From: Nematopogon swammerdamellus
Taxonomy: Eukaryota; Arthropoda; Insecta; Lepidoptera; Adelidae
DNA length: 64,000 nucleotides
Direction of reading: 5' to 3'
Assembly: GCA_946902875.1 (NCBI GenBank)
Contig: OX336336.1
Coordinates: 7,968,545-8,032,544, forward strand
Position numbers and translations under genes: made by a program. The notes under the pieces were generated by a model. That model saw nothing but the letters and a program-made list of their open reading frames with translations. It ran no database searches and was not told the DNA's origin. Of the stretch, positions 44,590-55,123 are shown in pieces; the stretch's first letter is position 1; each line of letters begins with the position of its first letter.

Positions 44590-45190
44590 CCTAACTTACT
44601 ATTCGTATCCTTACGGATGCCTATTACTGTCTGTCTGCCCGTATGTACTAAGTACCTTTAAAGTATTTGAACCTCAGTAGCCCGTTGAATTTTTTTACAG
44701 AATGTGTCTTATTATGGCCGATATCCTAACTCCTCAAGCCCCCACACAAGAGACGTGTTTTTTTTCAAAGGTTTTTGTTTTATACTCTATCGTAAAAATG
44801 GTAATATATACAAGCGTCAAACTTGGTGAGATTATAGTATAGTGGAAACTCCAAAACTGGAAAGTGCGAGTCGGACTCGCGCAACGAGTGAGGGCTCCGT
44901 ACCACTCGTAGGTAATTGATTAATTTTCATTACTTGTTGTTTTAATTTATTGTTAGCTCTACAAACACACCAAGTTTTACGCTTGTGTGGCTTACCGCTT
45001 TTACGATAGAGCAAAAATTTTAAACCATTGAAAAAAAAACACGTTTCTTGTACCGAGACCTCGACCGAGACCCTTTCTCCTCCTTCCGTATGGATACGGA
45101 ACCCTAACTACCAATAATAAAAACCGGCCAATTACGTAGTGGTACGGAAACCTCAGTGCGTGAGTTCAACTGGCACTTGACCGATTTTTT
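44590..45190. repeat. Decayed GTTCCGTATCC family pieces
   Basis: 44590-44730 carries CAGTAGCCCGTTGAA and TTATTATGGCCGATAT. 44860-44910 and 45055-45190 carry inverted and direct pieces of GATACGGAACCCT and GTGCGAGTCGGACTCGC. Several diverged insertions appear to overlap here. Confidence 0.5.
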
Positions 45191-45206
45191 ATATTATTTT
45201 TTATGC

Positions 45207-45455
45207 AATCCGGTATGGCTGAGTCAGAGGGGTCAGGGCACATGCTTCGACCAGCAATACCACCTACGAGAAGGTGATGATTATCAACATATCTATACCA
45301 CACGGATACTTCCCTTTGGACTGCTGGCTATACTGGACTAGAGGAGAACACAGCCGAGGTTGCTATGCGGCCATCTTACATCCAGTACGGTGCGGTGATA
45401 GCAAACCAGTCGGCTACAATTTGAGTCTACCTTACAGTAAGGGGCAAGGGAAAGG
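45207..45455 (-). mobile_element. SINE family B, body fragment
   Basis: It has GGTATGGCTGAGTCAGAGGG, GCGGCCATCTTACATCCAG and AAGGGGCAAGGGAAAGGG blocks shared with 50743-51150. The tRNA-like head is absent. Confidence 0.7.
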
Positions 45456-46033
45456 GGTGTACGCATTAAACCGATGCCTTTTCCTAGTAATTGCTTGACT
45501 TATATATATTTATAAGATAAGTACGATGATGAATTATTATTACATTTCCTTTAGTAGACACCAACATATTTCAATCTCTTTGGTTGGCACTAACTTATAT
45601 ATATATTGGATACAAGCAAAGAGATGAAGAGGGTGGGTTTAATGTCTTTGGATACAAGTATATAGTGTTGGTAGGGCACTTACTTAAGACGTTTCCGTAT
45701 ATTTTCATCACATTGGTCCAGGTAGTCATTTTGTTTATCCTTTGGCTAAAATTTTATTTATTTTCTACTCAACTTTCTTTATTTAAAATGTCGATCTCAA
45801 CTTCTCTTTAAAATGTTATCGGCCAAATTTGATCGGCCACTCTTTTCTCCATAAAGTAAATGGTTTTATTTAATATTTTCTCATTTGACGGCTTTGACGC
45901 ATTTTGACGTTACAACTATTTTTGTATTATTTACTTTAAAAAAACTATGTGCGTACAACATGCTGTCAATTGTTAATCGGGTAAATTTAGAGGTACATAT
46001 ACATTTTGTGGTTGCGTGAAAATTAAATATAGT

Positions 46034-46524
46034 CTATTTCTTTTTTTGTTTAGGATCTTCAGAAGGTTTTTCCGCCTTCTTGGGTTCAACTTTCGGCTTG
46101 TCGGCTGGTTTTTCCGCCTTCTTGGGTTCAACTTTTGGCTTGTCGGCTGGTTTTTCCGCCTTCTTGGGTTCAACTTTTGGCTTGTCGGCTGGTTTTTCCG
46201 CCTTCTTGGGTTCATCTTTTGTCTTGGCTGCTTCTGCTGCTTTCTTCACTGCTTCACTACATTGCTTCGCCTTCGCTTCTCTCTCCTTACGATCGAGCTC
46301 TGCATTCAATTGTTTGTTTTTCAAAGCTTTTGCCTCTTTTTCAAGCAAGTCCTTCTTCGACTTCTCAAGATTCGTTAAGGCTTCATGAGCAGTTTTTTCT
46401 ACTTTAGTCTCTAGTTCCTTACCCTTCGGTCCGTGTAGGTAGCTCGCCATTCCCGGCGGAGCTAATTCTGTTTTTGCATATGTCCAGAACATACCCAGTC
46501 TTGGTTTTAACATTTTTCCCAAGC
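46034..46524 (-). CDS. Terminal-type exon: subunit g-like start with Lys/Glu/Pro repeat tail
   Basis: The exon begins after an acceptor (TTGTTTTGCAG on minus, exon edge 46524) and runs to a stop at 46034, about 163 residues. The start, MLKPRLGMFWTYAKTELAPP, closely matches the N-terminal segment of mitochondrial ATP synthase subunit g (PxLxxFxxYAKVELxPP). After that the protein departs from the family: a charged helix (about residues 40-110, VEKTAHEALTNLEKSKK and onward) and then four 14-residue repeats of the KPKVEPKKAEKPAD type, encoded by a 42-bp tandem repeat. There is no transmembrane helix. A donor-like GG|GTAAGG lies inside at about 46425 but would shift the frame into the 32634-32804 exon. 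It may be a diverged, possibly tissue-restricted paralogue or an alternative 3' end. The first exon is not found. Confidence 0.6.
46071..46213. repeat. 42-bp coding tandem repeat
   Basis: About 3.4 near-identical units (each with TTTTTCCGCCTTCTTGGGTT and TTGTCGGCTG) encode the Lys/Pro/Glu/Ala 14-residue repeat of the exon at 46034-46524. The high unit identity suggests recent expansion, so length variation between individuals is likely. Confidence 0.9.
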
Positions 46525-46567
46525 CTGCAAAACAATTTATCAATATTTTCTTATACAAAAGTTAGTT

Positions 46568-47000
46568 TATGTCAGCCTAGGTAGCTCTTTAGGGTTACGT
46601 AACAGTGCGTGATCATCTAAGTTAAACATCAGGCGCGGTCGGACTTTGATTGGATGGCCGTTCGACCGGGTCTGGGTCCGTGCTCCACCTAGTTTCTCCA
46701 GCTTCACCGATGAGGTTGACCGTGGATCGGATTTCACGTAAAACTGTATGCCCCTTCTCCTCCTTACCTCATTAGGTGGTCGGAACCATATTTATACCGC
46801 CCATAGACGTATAAAGGAAGACCGTATATTACCCCCGTATATTATTTCTCTATGATACCGCTGAATTTGTTAAATTTCGGTCGAAAAGGCTATGAAATTC
46901 GTTCGTATTTTCATCCTGTGTAACGGGCACCTCTGAAGCACTGACATGTCACTTAATTCACCATGGTGTGATGGGCTGACATCACGGATGTGCGTGTCAA
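46568..47000 (+). mobile_element. SINE family A, diverged
   Basis: The head TCAGCCTAGGTAGCTCTTTAG and B-box side GACCGTGGATCGGATTTCACG are present, and the body ends with GGGCTGACATCACGGATGTG. It sits in the intron just upstream of the 46034-46524 exon. Confidence 0.75.
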
Positions 47001-47334
47001 TGTATCTGATAAACCTTGTAAAGTTCCATAAAAGGAGGTGGAAGTTACATACATGTGTTTTACTACTCTTACTTATAAAACGGTACAATATGTTTGTTCA
47101 ATCAAATAAAATCAATTCATATGTTCTCTTCAATAATTTTATTGTTTTTTTTAGTAACAGATACATCAATATAACATTAATGAATACATTCGTAGAGCAA
47201 TCTGTCTACATAATCATTTTTACTGAAAAAATTAAATAAAATAAAATAGAAATAAATAAAAAATAATAATGTTAGTGTAAAATATTCAGGACCACTCAAA
47301 TTTCTCCATGGAATTTAAATTTATATTTATCATA

Positions 47335-47702
47335 TTATCTCTTCTCTTTAGCATCTTCAAATCTCGCGATTGTATTCTTCAAACTTAGACCCAAGTTCGT
47401 CGCAAAGACTGAACCACCAGCCATGTTCTTTTTTCCACCGACACCGCCGCCGCAGTCGCACTCTTTAATTTTACTCTTGCAACAATCCGTTTCCTTCTCT
47501 AGATACTGTAGTTCCTTCTTCAACATTGCAAACCTCGCATTCTTTAACTGGACTGTTAACATGCTCGTAAGAACGGATAAGTTTCTCTCAATTATGTCTA
47601 CCACTGGGTTATCGACGACTTTTTTCACTGGAGTCCTCTTGATGGTGTTTTTCGCGAGCGACCACGTATGTGATACGACCGGTTGGATGAAATTAATTGA
47701 CA
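47335..47702 (-). CDS. Terminal exon of an unknown host gene
   Basis: An acceptor (TTTTTCTTGTATTTCAG on minus) opens the exon at 47702 in phase 1, the same phase as the exon at 46524. It encodes 121 residues to a TGA-type end after FEDAKEKR. The N-terminal half (PVVSHTWSLAKNTIKRTPVK) is basic and the middle (SMLTVQLKNARFAMLKKELQ and YLEKETDCC) is helical with coiled-coil character. Then comes a Cys cluster, CCKSKIKECDCGGGVGG, which could bind metal or form disulphides, and a C-terminal basic helix. I do not recognise a family. The apparent open frame further upstream belongs to the intron and a SINE. It is the next exon upstream of the subunit g-like one on the same strand, but both have their own stop, so they are separate genes or alternative 3' ends. 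Confidence 0.55.
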
Positions 47703-47781
47703 CTGAAATACAAGAAAAAGATGAAATTGTGATTCGTCTATATTGGGTCCAAGAGGAGGTCACTGGATTTGCACATTTATT

Positions 47782-47887
47782 TTTTATGGAAACTGACACG
47801 GTTGGCTGCGGTCTGACACCTACAACATCCGTGATGTCAGCCCATAACACCGGGTGAACTAGGTGTCATGTCAGAGCTTCCCTTCAT
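47782..47887 (-). mobile_element. SINE family A, tail fragment
   Basis: TATGGAAACTGACACGGTTGG plus the ATCCGTGATGTCAGCCCATA block, in the intron upstream of the 47335-47702 exon. Confidence 0.75.
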
Positions 47888-48597
47888 TAAATTTAACGTT
47901 ATTTTTTCAAGGTATCAAACTCATAGTGATTTATGTATGAGTGTTTATAATGTAATTTGTGCAAAAAAACACAACAGCGATAATGACCAGTTTTGTGATT
48001 TTTCATACAGCCCAAACGGAAAGTACACTGTCGTCCACAGTGTGACTGCCATGGCGTTCGACGTGTTAAAGGTACATTGATTTTAAAAGTACACTGGAAT
48101 CACTCCACATTATATTCTGTGTGCGGCATAGAGGTGTATTCTGTTCTAAAAAAAAATATTCTACATACATAACGTCACGCCTGCTTCACACTGGGGTAGG
48201 CAGAGACAACAGATCTTCAAGTTCCACGATCCTGACACACCTCTGCCCCCTGTTCCACTCTCGCAACGTTTTTTTATTCTGCTATTAGAAAAATAACCCG
48301 AAAGTTTGCATGGAGTGGACGGACGTAGTTAACGTTGTGCGAGCAGGCTAATCAAAAACTTCAAACCAGCCAGCGAGCACATACGGGCAATGGATGCTTT
48401 TCAATAAATATAATTATGTTTTCTGCGTTCTTTAGCCTCATTTCAATATAATAAAGGCCAACAAACTTTACATAAAAGAATATCACGACGCGACCTGGCA
48501 TTGCGTCATTGTATAAGTGCGGTCATATTGCAAAATAATTTCACGTTTATCATACATATGTGTACAAATTAGGCAATTATGTTGCTTACATATATAT

Positions 48598-48710
48598 TTT
48601 TTTTAGAAACTTACACGGTCCGTTGGATACATCACCTACAACATCCGTGATGTCAGCACATAACATCGGGTGAACTAGGTGCCATGTCAGTGCCTCCCTT
48701 CATGTCGCGT
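48598..48710 (-). mobile_element. SINE family A, tail fragment
   Basis: It reads AGAAACTTACACGGTCCGTT then ACATCCGTGATGTCAGCACA and stops after CTCCCTTCATGTCG. Confidence 0.7.
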
Positions 48711-49229
48711 ATTTCTTTTAACACAATCATATATAATTCAAAAGTATACCGGTAGCCCCAACTTCGTTGGTCAGGCGCGAATTCATTACAAAACGTATGT
48801 GACGCAAAGACGAAATCACAAAATAGGTATAGTATAGGCTGATTCAGCAATTACTACCAAAATTGTAAGGGCTGACTCTGGACACAAATGAACAGTTTAG
48901 CCCACAGAGCATCGAATGCGCGCGCCTGCGCGCGCGGTCGGTATTTGATGCTCTGTGAGTTTAGCCCTTAGTATTTTTTCCAATGCGCAAAAAGAAAATT
49001 CGTGATCCCATACGCTAGACAGATAGAAAATACTTGATCCAAAAACATTTCAATTAAATGTAGAGCTATGAGGTAAAAGGTGAGGTGTAGCTGCAGCTGA
49101 TGTTGTGTGGGCGAGTGCCCGGTTGTTCTGCCAAGCGATCTGTATGTATAATGCGAGTCGTTCCTATTTGGTATGTTTGTCAATGTGTTATACACACTTA
49201 TAGGATTATTTAATTAGGAGGATTTAAGA

Positions 49230-49712
49230 GTGCGTCTCGTAGAATCACTTGTACTGAGCCACCTTAACTACGCAGACGTCGCGTACGGGCCCTGCTTGGA
49301 CGCTGCCTCGGCGCGGCTCGTGCAGCGTGTGCAGAATGCGTGCGCTAGGTTCTGCTTCAACATACCGCGTCGTACTCACGTCTCACCGTACATAAACGAA
49401 CATGGCTGGCTTAATATGAAGTCACGTCGGCAGCTGCACTTGGCGACCTTGCTCTTCGGTGTCGTGAAGCACGAGGTGCCCGAGTACCTATTCAAGAAGC
49501 TGGACTGGTCGCGCGACACGCACGCGCACAATACGAGGGCGCGCGACCGGCTTCTCATAATACCGCTCCACAAGTCCGTAAAATTTAGGGGAAGTTTTAG
49601 GTACTCGGCCACCAAGTGCTGGAACGATCTCCCTCCTCCGGCGCGACAGACCCAGTCGGTTATATATCTCAAAAAATGCCTCAAGAATTATGTTCTTTCT
49701 GTGCAAAAGTAA
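49230..49712 (+). pseudogene. LINE reverse transcriptase C-terminal fragment
   Basis: 160 open codons. VLSHLNYADVAYG, ARLVQRVQNACARFCFNIPR and RTHVSPYINEHGWL, then ATKCWNDLPPPARQTQSV and FRYSA, are the conserved C-terminal region (downstream of the polymerase core) of CR1/L2/jockey-type elements. The GTG at 49230 is not a real start. No catalytic residues are present, so it is a truncated remnant despite the open frame. Confidence 0.85.
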
Positions 49713-49796
49713 AATAGATACCACTCCCTCAAAGGTTCGGACACATAACGCACACACGGCACGATCACACATCCAACATTCACCCACACACACCCT

Positions 49797-49823
49797 CCCT
49801 CACACACACACACACACACACAC
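49797..49823. repeat. (CA)n microsatellite
   Basis: A run of about 12 CA units in the LINE 3' UTR, immediately left of the 8-bp target duplication of the DNA transposon. Confidence 0.9.
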
Positions 49824-49827
49824 CCTT

Positions 49828-51542
49828 GTTTGTTTTAAGTACCATGCGAGGACCCCCGTTTTACTCATTCAGACCGAGGACCTCTCCGTATCTGGACTAT
49901 ACGAAGTCGTACGATGACCTCGACAAGACAGATGTGCGCCAAATTTATTCCTGGAAACGCTCAAGCGCTTAGTGTTTCGATATCTCCTACTCTTTCTAAC
50001 TTGAATTGTGACAAACAAAGCGAGGACACAATATACACTCGCAAACCTGTCTGGCGACGTCCATTCGAGGACTTTGTGTTAGGCTAAACGAGGACCTTCG
50101 CGACCTGTCCAGCCATGCCATTTCGAGGACCTAATAGCACACCAATTCCTGAAACGTTGTATTATGCGAGGACCTTGTGTTGAATTTTCTACTATCAAAC
50201 AGGGGACATTTTATTCTGATTTCTTCTGTACAAAACGAGGACCGGGGGAAGGGGAAGGTGAAGGGGAAGGGAAGAACGCCGCTGCCGCGCCGCCGCGCCG
50301 GTAGAGGAATAGAACAAATCGTGCTCCCATCACAGTCAGTCGGTCGTCAGTCGCTTCGCCCGACATCTCGGTTGTTATTAGAGTACCACTGCATTCAATA
50401 AAATATGTTTGAAGCTGCAAATGTACGTGTTTTTCCATCGATGTGTTTTCCATCTTCTGAAATGGCACCTAGGGTTCCTTCGGCATAGTTGTGTGTTGGG
50501 CTAATATCACCACAGCAGGTGTAATATTCGCACAATCATGTCCAGCTCTCAAATATTGCTAATGATAATAATATTAGCTATCTGATTATTACAATGATTA
50601 ATATTTTTCAATAAGTTTTAATCCCCATTGTTTTCGTTCTAAAATTCATTATTATTTATAAGGCATAACAAAAATATTAATAGTGGTTTCATATTGATGG
50701 GTTAGGCCAAACTTGGTAAATTATCTAATGTTGTTTTTTTTTATGTAATCCGGTATGGGTGGCTGAGTCGGAGGGGCCAAAGCGCATGCTCCGACCAGCC
50801 AATATCACCACCGAGAAGGTAGGTGCCATACCGGAGACTTCCCTAGATTGCTGGCTTTACTGGACTAGAGGAGAACACAGCCGAGGCTGCTATGCGGCCA
50901 TCTTACATCCAGTACGGTGTTACCAACCCAGTCGGCTACAATTTGGGCCTACCACCTAGTAAGGGGCAAGGGAAGGGACCTACAGTTTTACACTGGTTCC
51001 GAACGGTGAAGCAGCAGGTGTAGGTATGCACGTAAATTTTTTCGTCAGAAACTCATTGGTACACGCCGACCGGATTCGAACCGCCGACCTCCGCCGCCGA
51101 CCGCTGCCGCATGAGAAGCCGATGCCCCAACCACTCGGCCACCCGCCGCTTTTGAATTTTTGAAAATTTGTTTAGAAAAAAAAAACAATACACACTCAGC
51201 AAAACGTGTCCAAACCGAGGACCCATGTGTGAACTTCACACATGGGTCCTCGGATTGGTTAAGAAAGTGGACTTGAGTGTAAATCGAAGTGTGTAAAATA
51301 CGACGGTGGCGCCGCCCTGGTGGTCACAAATTTTCACACTCTGATTAAAATGATGGCGACCAAATCGAGGACCGTTTCCGATTTCCGTATTTCTTAGACA
51401 GAAAAGTTCAGAATCGCACGGAGAATACGACAATGGTGACCATTCAATCCGAGGACCCAGGAAAAAGTCCTCGGTTTGAAAATGTCCTCGTATGTGCCTT
51501 GTGTATTCAGGTGCACGTCCTCGGATAGTACTTAAAACAAAC
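49828..51542. mobile_element. Non-autonomous DNA transposon with 8-bp TSD and CGAGGAC subterminal array
   Basis: It begins GTTTGTTTTAAGTAC and ends with the exact inverse GTACTTAAAACAAAC. ACACCCTT is directly repeated on both outer sides (49820-49827 and 51543-51550). The 7-mer CGAGGAC occurs 15 times: eight times in plus orientation on the left (49847, 49875, 50021, 50066, 50089, 50124, 50167, 50236) and seven on the right in mixed orientation (plus at 51216, 51366, 51450; minus at 51246, 51467, 51484, 51517). Clustered subterminal motifs are typically transposase-binding sites, and 8-bp duplications occur in hAT- and P-type elements (family knowledge). A SINE B occupies the middle. There is no transposase. 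Confidence 0.88.
50743..51150 (-). mobile_element. SINE family B, full length
   Basis: On the minus strand it starts GCGGGTGGCCGAGTGGTTGG (A-box) followed by GGTTCGAATCCGGTCGGC (B-box), then the CAATGAGTTTCTGACG and AGGCCCAAATTGTAGCC body, ending at the GGCCCCTCCGACTCAGCC side. It is the reference copy for family B and is nested in the CGAGGAC transposon. Confidence 0.85.
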
Positions 51543-51858
51543 ACACCCTTACCCTCCATCATCCTCACACACACACGCTTGTCAAAATTGTATCTTATTT
51601 TATGTTTGGTTATGTTAGTTAGCTATTGTTATTATTATTATTTTTTTGTATAATATGTTGATTGTCATTGTTTGTTTGTTTTTAGTCTCTTGGTTGGAAA
51701 GGGGAGCCCCTGAAAATCAGCTTCGCTATCTCGGATAGTGATTCAGCTGAGTGGGCTCCCTTTTCGTCACATGTTATATGTTTCTTTGTATTTGTAATTA
51801 TTTGTGTTGTTATGTGTGACGAAATAAATCATTTCATAAATCATAAATCATAAATCAT

Positions 51859-54290
51859 ATAGCATTTGACGTTTTGGTCATAAGCACATCTCACGGCGCG
51901 TGATTGTGAATCTTTCTGTTGGTTGTGCCGCGAAGCGTTGTAGGTTTATTATCTATCAACCTTTATTCAGTTGTTTTGAGATTGGTGTCGCTAATCACCA
52001 CAGAAACGAGCACAATATCACATTTTATTGAGGTGCAAAAGCAGACTTATACTTGACATTATATTTCTTTCTTTTACAGACATTCTTGTGGTGGTAAATT
52101 GTACAAATTAATGGGGATGATGAAATTAATTTTTAGATTTAAAAAAAATTACACAGGCCGAAACTGCTCATTTGTGCTCCAGAATCAGCCTTATATCGTT
52201 GCTTGTGATTGCTAAATCAACCTATATATTATATCTATCACACTTGTGGACTTTTATTTATATAGTGAATTTTCTAGACTATGCTGCCGATAAAGTATAT
52301 TGTAAGTTACATGTCAATAGCCGTTCTATTTTCTTCGAATTATATGCACACTAAATGCCATGGGATAATATTTTCACCCAGTCGTCGTCGTTGTGGTACT
52401 TTGACCACGACGAGGACGACTGGGTCGCCGTGGTAAAAAATGAATGAGTTGTACCTCGGTCGGCCGAGGTCTGAAAGAGGTAACAAAGCCTAAAATTGAA
52501 CTGACATGGCTGACGATGATAGAAGCTCATTGCGTCACCTGCAACCCTCCGCAAAAGAGTAGCAGGATGGAGCCCACCACGTCAGGTTACATGAAAAACT
52601 GCTAAATACCATACCGATGCCCAGATCCAGGGCGATCCTCGTAAATCTAGCCATCGTCCTGAGCGGTCGTGGAGAGATCTGCCCACTCTTTCCTGCTCCA
52701 CTTCTTGTTACCGTTAATTAAATCCTTTTCCAATATTTTTACTGTTCTTTCATTTTATCGTGAGAAATGAAAACATTTTGATTTGTCAAAGTTGTGCCAA
52801 AATTAGTTTTAAGTTTTTTTCTCTACGGGAAGTGACCTCTCTCGTTTTGAGACTCGTCGGCCAGCTCGACTATACTACTTCTATATTTCGATATTATCTT
52901 CTGTATCTTACAGTTGGCTTTTATTTGTGGCAAGTATATAATATTTTATCATCGGTATCTCGCAGTTCGGTAAACAACTTATAAAGATTTTGGAAGAAAG
53001 TATTGATTTGCAATACCATATTAATGTTTATACTTGTAACATTCCTAATACTTACATCTTATAAAGCAATTTGTCTGCTTTATGCACCCACGCACACCCT
53101 TGATCAAGACTTTTGATATGAGAAATGCAGTAGCAGAAGAATACGAGAATAAAAACAAATTAATGCTATGGCATTTTTCCTTGTTACCAAACGTTAGCCG
53201 ACATAGACTGAATTTGAGACATGACTATGAGACCACTATTTCCACGAGTCCACTATTCCCCCCTTCAAATTCCCTTCTCATTGAATTTTATTGGTTTTGA
53301 AGACGCACTATTCCCCTTATAGTAGGTAGTAGGTAATAGTAGGTCTTAAAAACCGATAAAAAGGGAAATTTAATAAGAAGGCAGACGAGGGGAATAATGG
53401 ACCCACCACAACAAATAAATAAAATGGATCACACAATAAATAAATAAAATGGAACAAACTTAAGACGAAGAGAAAATTCAGTGACCTTCGCGTAACCAGA
53501 TTCCGTATTAAAATCCACAACCTTAACATTTTCTGTTGTAAATAACGCAAGTGTTTACCTGTTCTCGAGCTGAAGTAAACATTTTTTTCTTCCGTTTTTA
53601 TCGAGTCTTTCATTAATTACACACTCTTCATCGAAGGTGTTTTATCGTGTCTATAAATAATCGAGTTTCATTGAGCAATAAGGAAACATGCACCGCTCTT
53701 ACGGCTTATGGCCTACATCAAGCACACAAAAGACAGAGAAACAAATACCCAGATAGGACATTGTCATGTCAAAGTTATCCAGTTTCACGTACCTACACAA
53801 TACTTTCTTGTCTTCAAACCAGTGGTTTAAAGACAAGACAGTGGTGCAGCCCAGCGGGCACCTTCATTCAGTACGTATGTATGACGTTTAATACCTGGCT
53901 ATTTTTATTTTTAGACAAATTTACAAAATCTGCTATATAATCCATATGACAGTATGACAACATTAGGCAATTTTTAACATGTTCTATAGTCAACGTATAA
54001 AATTTTTTTTTTCGCGATATTATTTCAATGTTTATGATTATTGTACCTAACATTGTGTGCGGGCGCCTAAAAATATGGTCGCCGTGCTACCGGTTGGTTG
54101 GACACCGCTGGGCTAGACAGCCTGGCAACAGTCTCCTGGCGACTCCCTGAGCGTGGTTTCGCGAGGAGACGTGGTTTTGGCTCTGTTGACTGCAAGGCCG
54201 GATCTAGGGGGGGGCGGGAAGGGACACTTGCCCCGGGCGGCAAGATTGGGGGGGCGGCAAAATCACACCCATAAACATAAAGATAAATAG
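51859..54290. other. Unique-looking stretch, no confirmed gene
   Basis: No transposon motifs were recognised. On the minus strand near 52655 an ATG opens MARFTRIALDLGIG, followed at once by a GTATGG donor-like site, and a hydrophobic GSILLLFCGGLQ reading lies near 52545. This could be a small split gene but no frame is sustained. Short frames elsewhere look random. Confidence 0.3.
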
Positions 54291-54570
54291 TAAATTACTT
54301 ATAAAATATGTCTGATTTCGATTCGATAAGATGGTCGCGAAATAATTCGTGTAATGGTAAAAGAGCGGAGGCGTTGATCCGGACGGCGGAGGGGGCAGGG
54401 GGCGGAGCAGCGGCTAGTCTAATAAATAAGCGAGCGTCGCCGCCGCCGCGCCGCCGCCGCGCCGTAGCGTAGTCGGTCGGTCGGCCGAACGAGCGGCATA
54501 CGTTCGGCAGCGGCGGCGCGGCGGTAGAGCGGCACCCGCTCCGCTCGCGCGCGTAGTTGGATCGCCCGTC
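54291..54570. other. GC-rich CGCCGCCG tract
   Basis: About 54360-54560 is very GC-rich (repeated GCCGCCGCGCC and GGTCGGTCGG). An Ala/Arg/Pro-rich open frame here is a composition artefact. It could be a CpG-type promoter region or part of a GC-rich repeat; no nearby exon supports the first. Confidence 0.3.
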
Positions 54571-54620
54571 CAAAGAGTTTGTATTACGTCGCAGCGCAGC
54601 GACGTAATACAAACTCTTTG
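54571..54620. repeat. 50-bp hairpin element, copy 1
   Basis: Perfect 21-bp arms (CAAAGAGTTTGTATTACGTCG and its inverse) around the loop CAGCGCAG. The same arms occur at 63002-63056. Confidence 0.9.
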
Positions 54621-54717
54621 CGCACGCCTAATCAGTTATATTTATATTTTTAGAAAAAAATATATCTATTTGGTTTTCAAGATAATTGTTTTAATGTCTC
54701 TTTAAAGGAACCTAGAA

Positions 54718-55123
54718 ATAAAAAAAATCGAACCCTAGAGTTGAAGGCGGTCGGTTATTTTTGCTTGCTTTAGCACCGCCTTCAACTTTAGGGTTCGATT
54801 TTTATTATTTCATGCATTTTTGAAGGCGGTTTTTATATTGTTTTAATAGTTTTTATTTCACAGTTTTTTTAGTAATTTTTTGCTAATGTACTCAGCGGAA
54901 TCGCTCGGCCTTCGGCCTCGCAATTCCGCCTCGCTTTCCAAGCAGATCTTGACCAAATTGAAATGGGACCATCCGGGAAGCACCAGCTTTCAAATAAAAA
55001 AAAAAAGAATCATCAAAATCGGTTCACAAGTTTGGTCGGTTCGGTCGAAAGTTCTGACGGGACAAACATAAAAAAAAACAGTCGAATTGAGAACCTCCTC
55101 CTTTTTTTGAAGTCGGTTAAAAA
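54718..55123 (+). mobile_element. Short derivative of the 2.2-kb composite element
   Basis: It has the same GAACCCTAGAGTTGAAGGCG module at one end, the GCTCGGCCTTCGGCCTCGC palindrome, and CTTTTTTTGAAGTCGGTTAA at the other end, but no SINE and none of the 1.5 kb interior. This shows the two ends form the core of the family. Confidence 0.75.

Larger units (their letters stand above)
49205..51858 (+). mobile_element. LINE 3' end, interrupted by a DNA transposon
   Basis: It is made of the coding fragment 49230-49712, a CA-rich 3' UTR, a gap filled by the element 49828-51542, then a 3' UTR with a predicted stem (GGGGAGCCCCTGAAAATCAG ... GCTGAGTGGGCTCCC, about 51698-51760) and a tail of repeated AAATCAT units (to 51858). 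Octamer or heptamer tails without pure poly(A) are usual in CR1/L2-like elements. The 5' part is missing. Confidence 0.8.

Noticed and set aside
32634..46524. Joining the 46.5-kb and 32.8-kb exons into one subunit g gene
   Set aside because: Attractive by homology, but the best donor (GG|GTAAGG) is in phase 1 and the acceptor needs phase 0; no direct evidence.
47423..47857. 144-codon plus-strand open frame
   Set aside because: It is the antisense of the exon at 47335-47702 plus a SINE tail.
48011..48071. Small plus-strand exon (CATACAG acceptor, AAAG|GTACAT donor)
   Set aside because: The splice-like sites are reasonable and the reading is NGKYTVVHSVTAMAFDVLK, but 61 bp with no partner exon is too little to support.
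51070..51150. Possible serine/leucine tRNA gene on the minus strand
   Set aside because: It is the head of SINE family B, followed by the family body at several loci.
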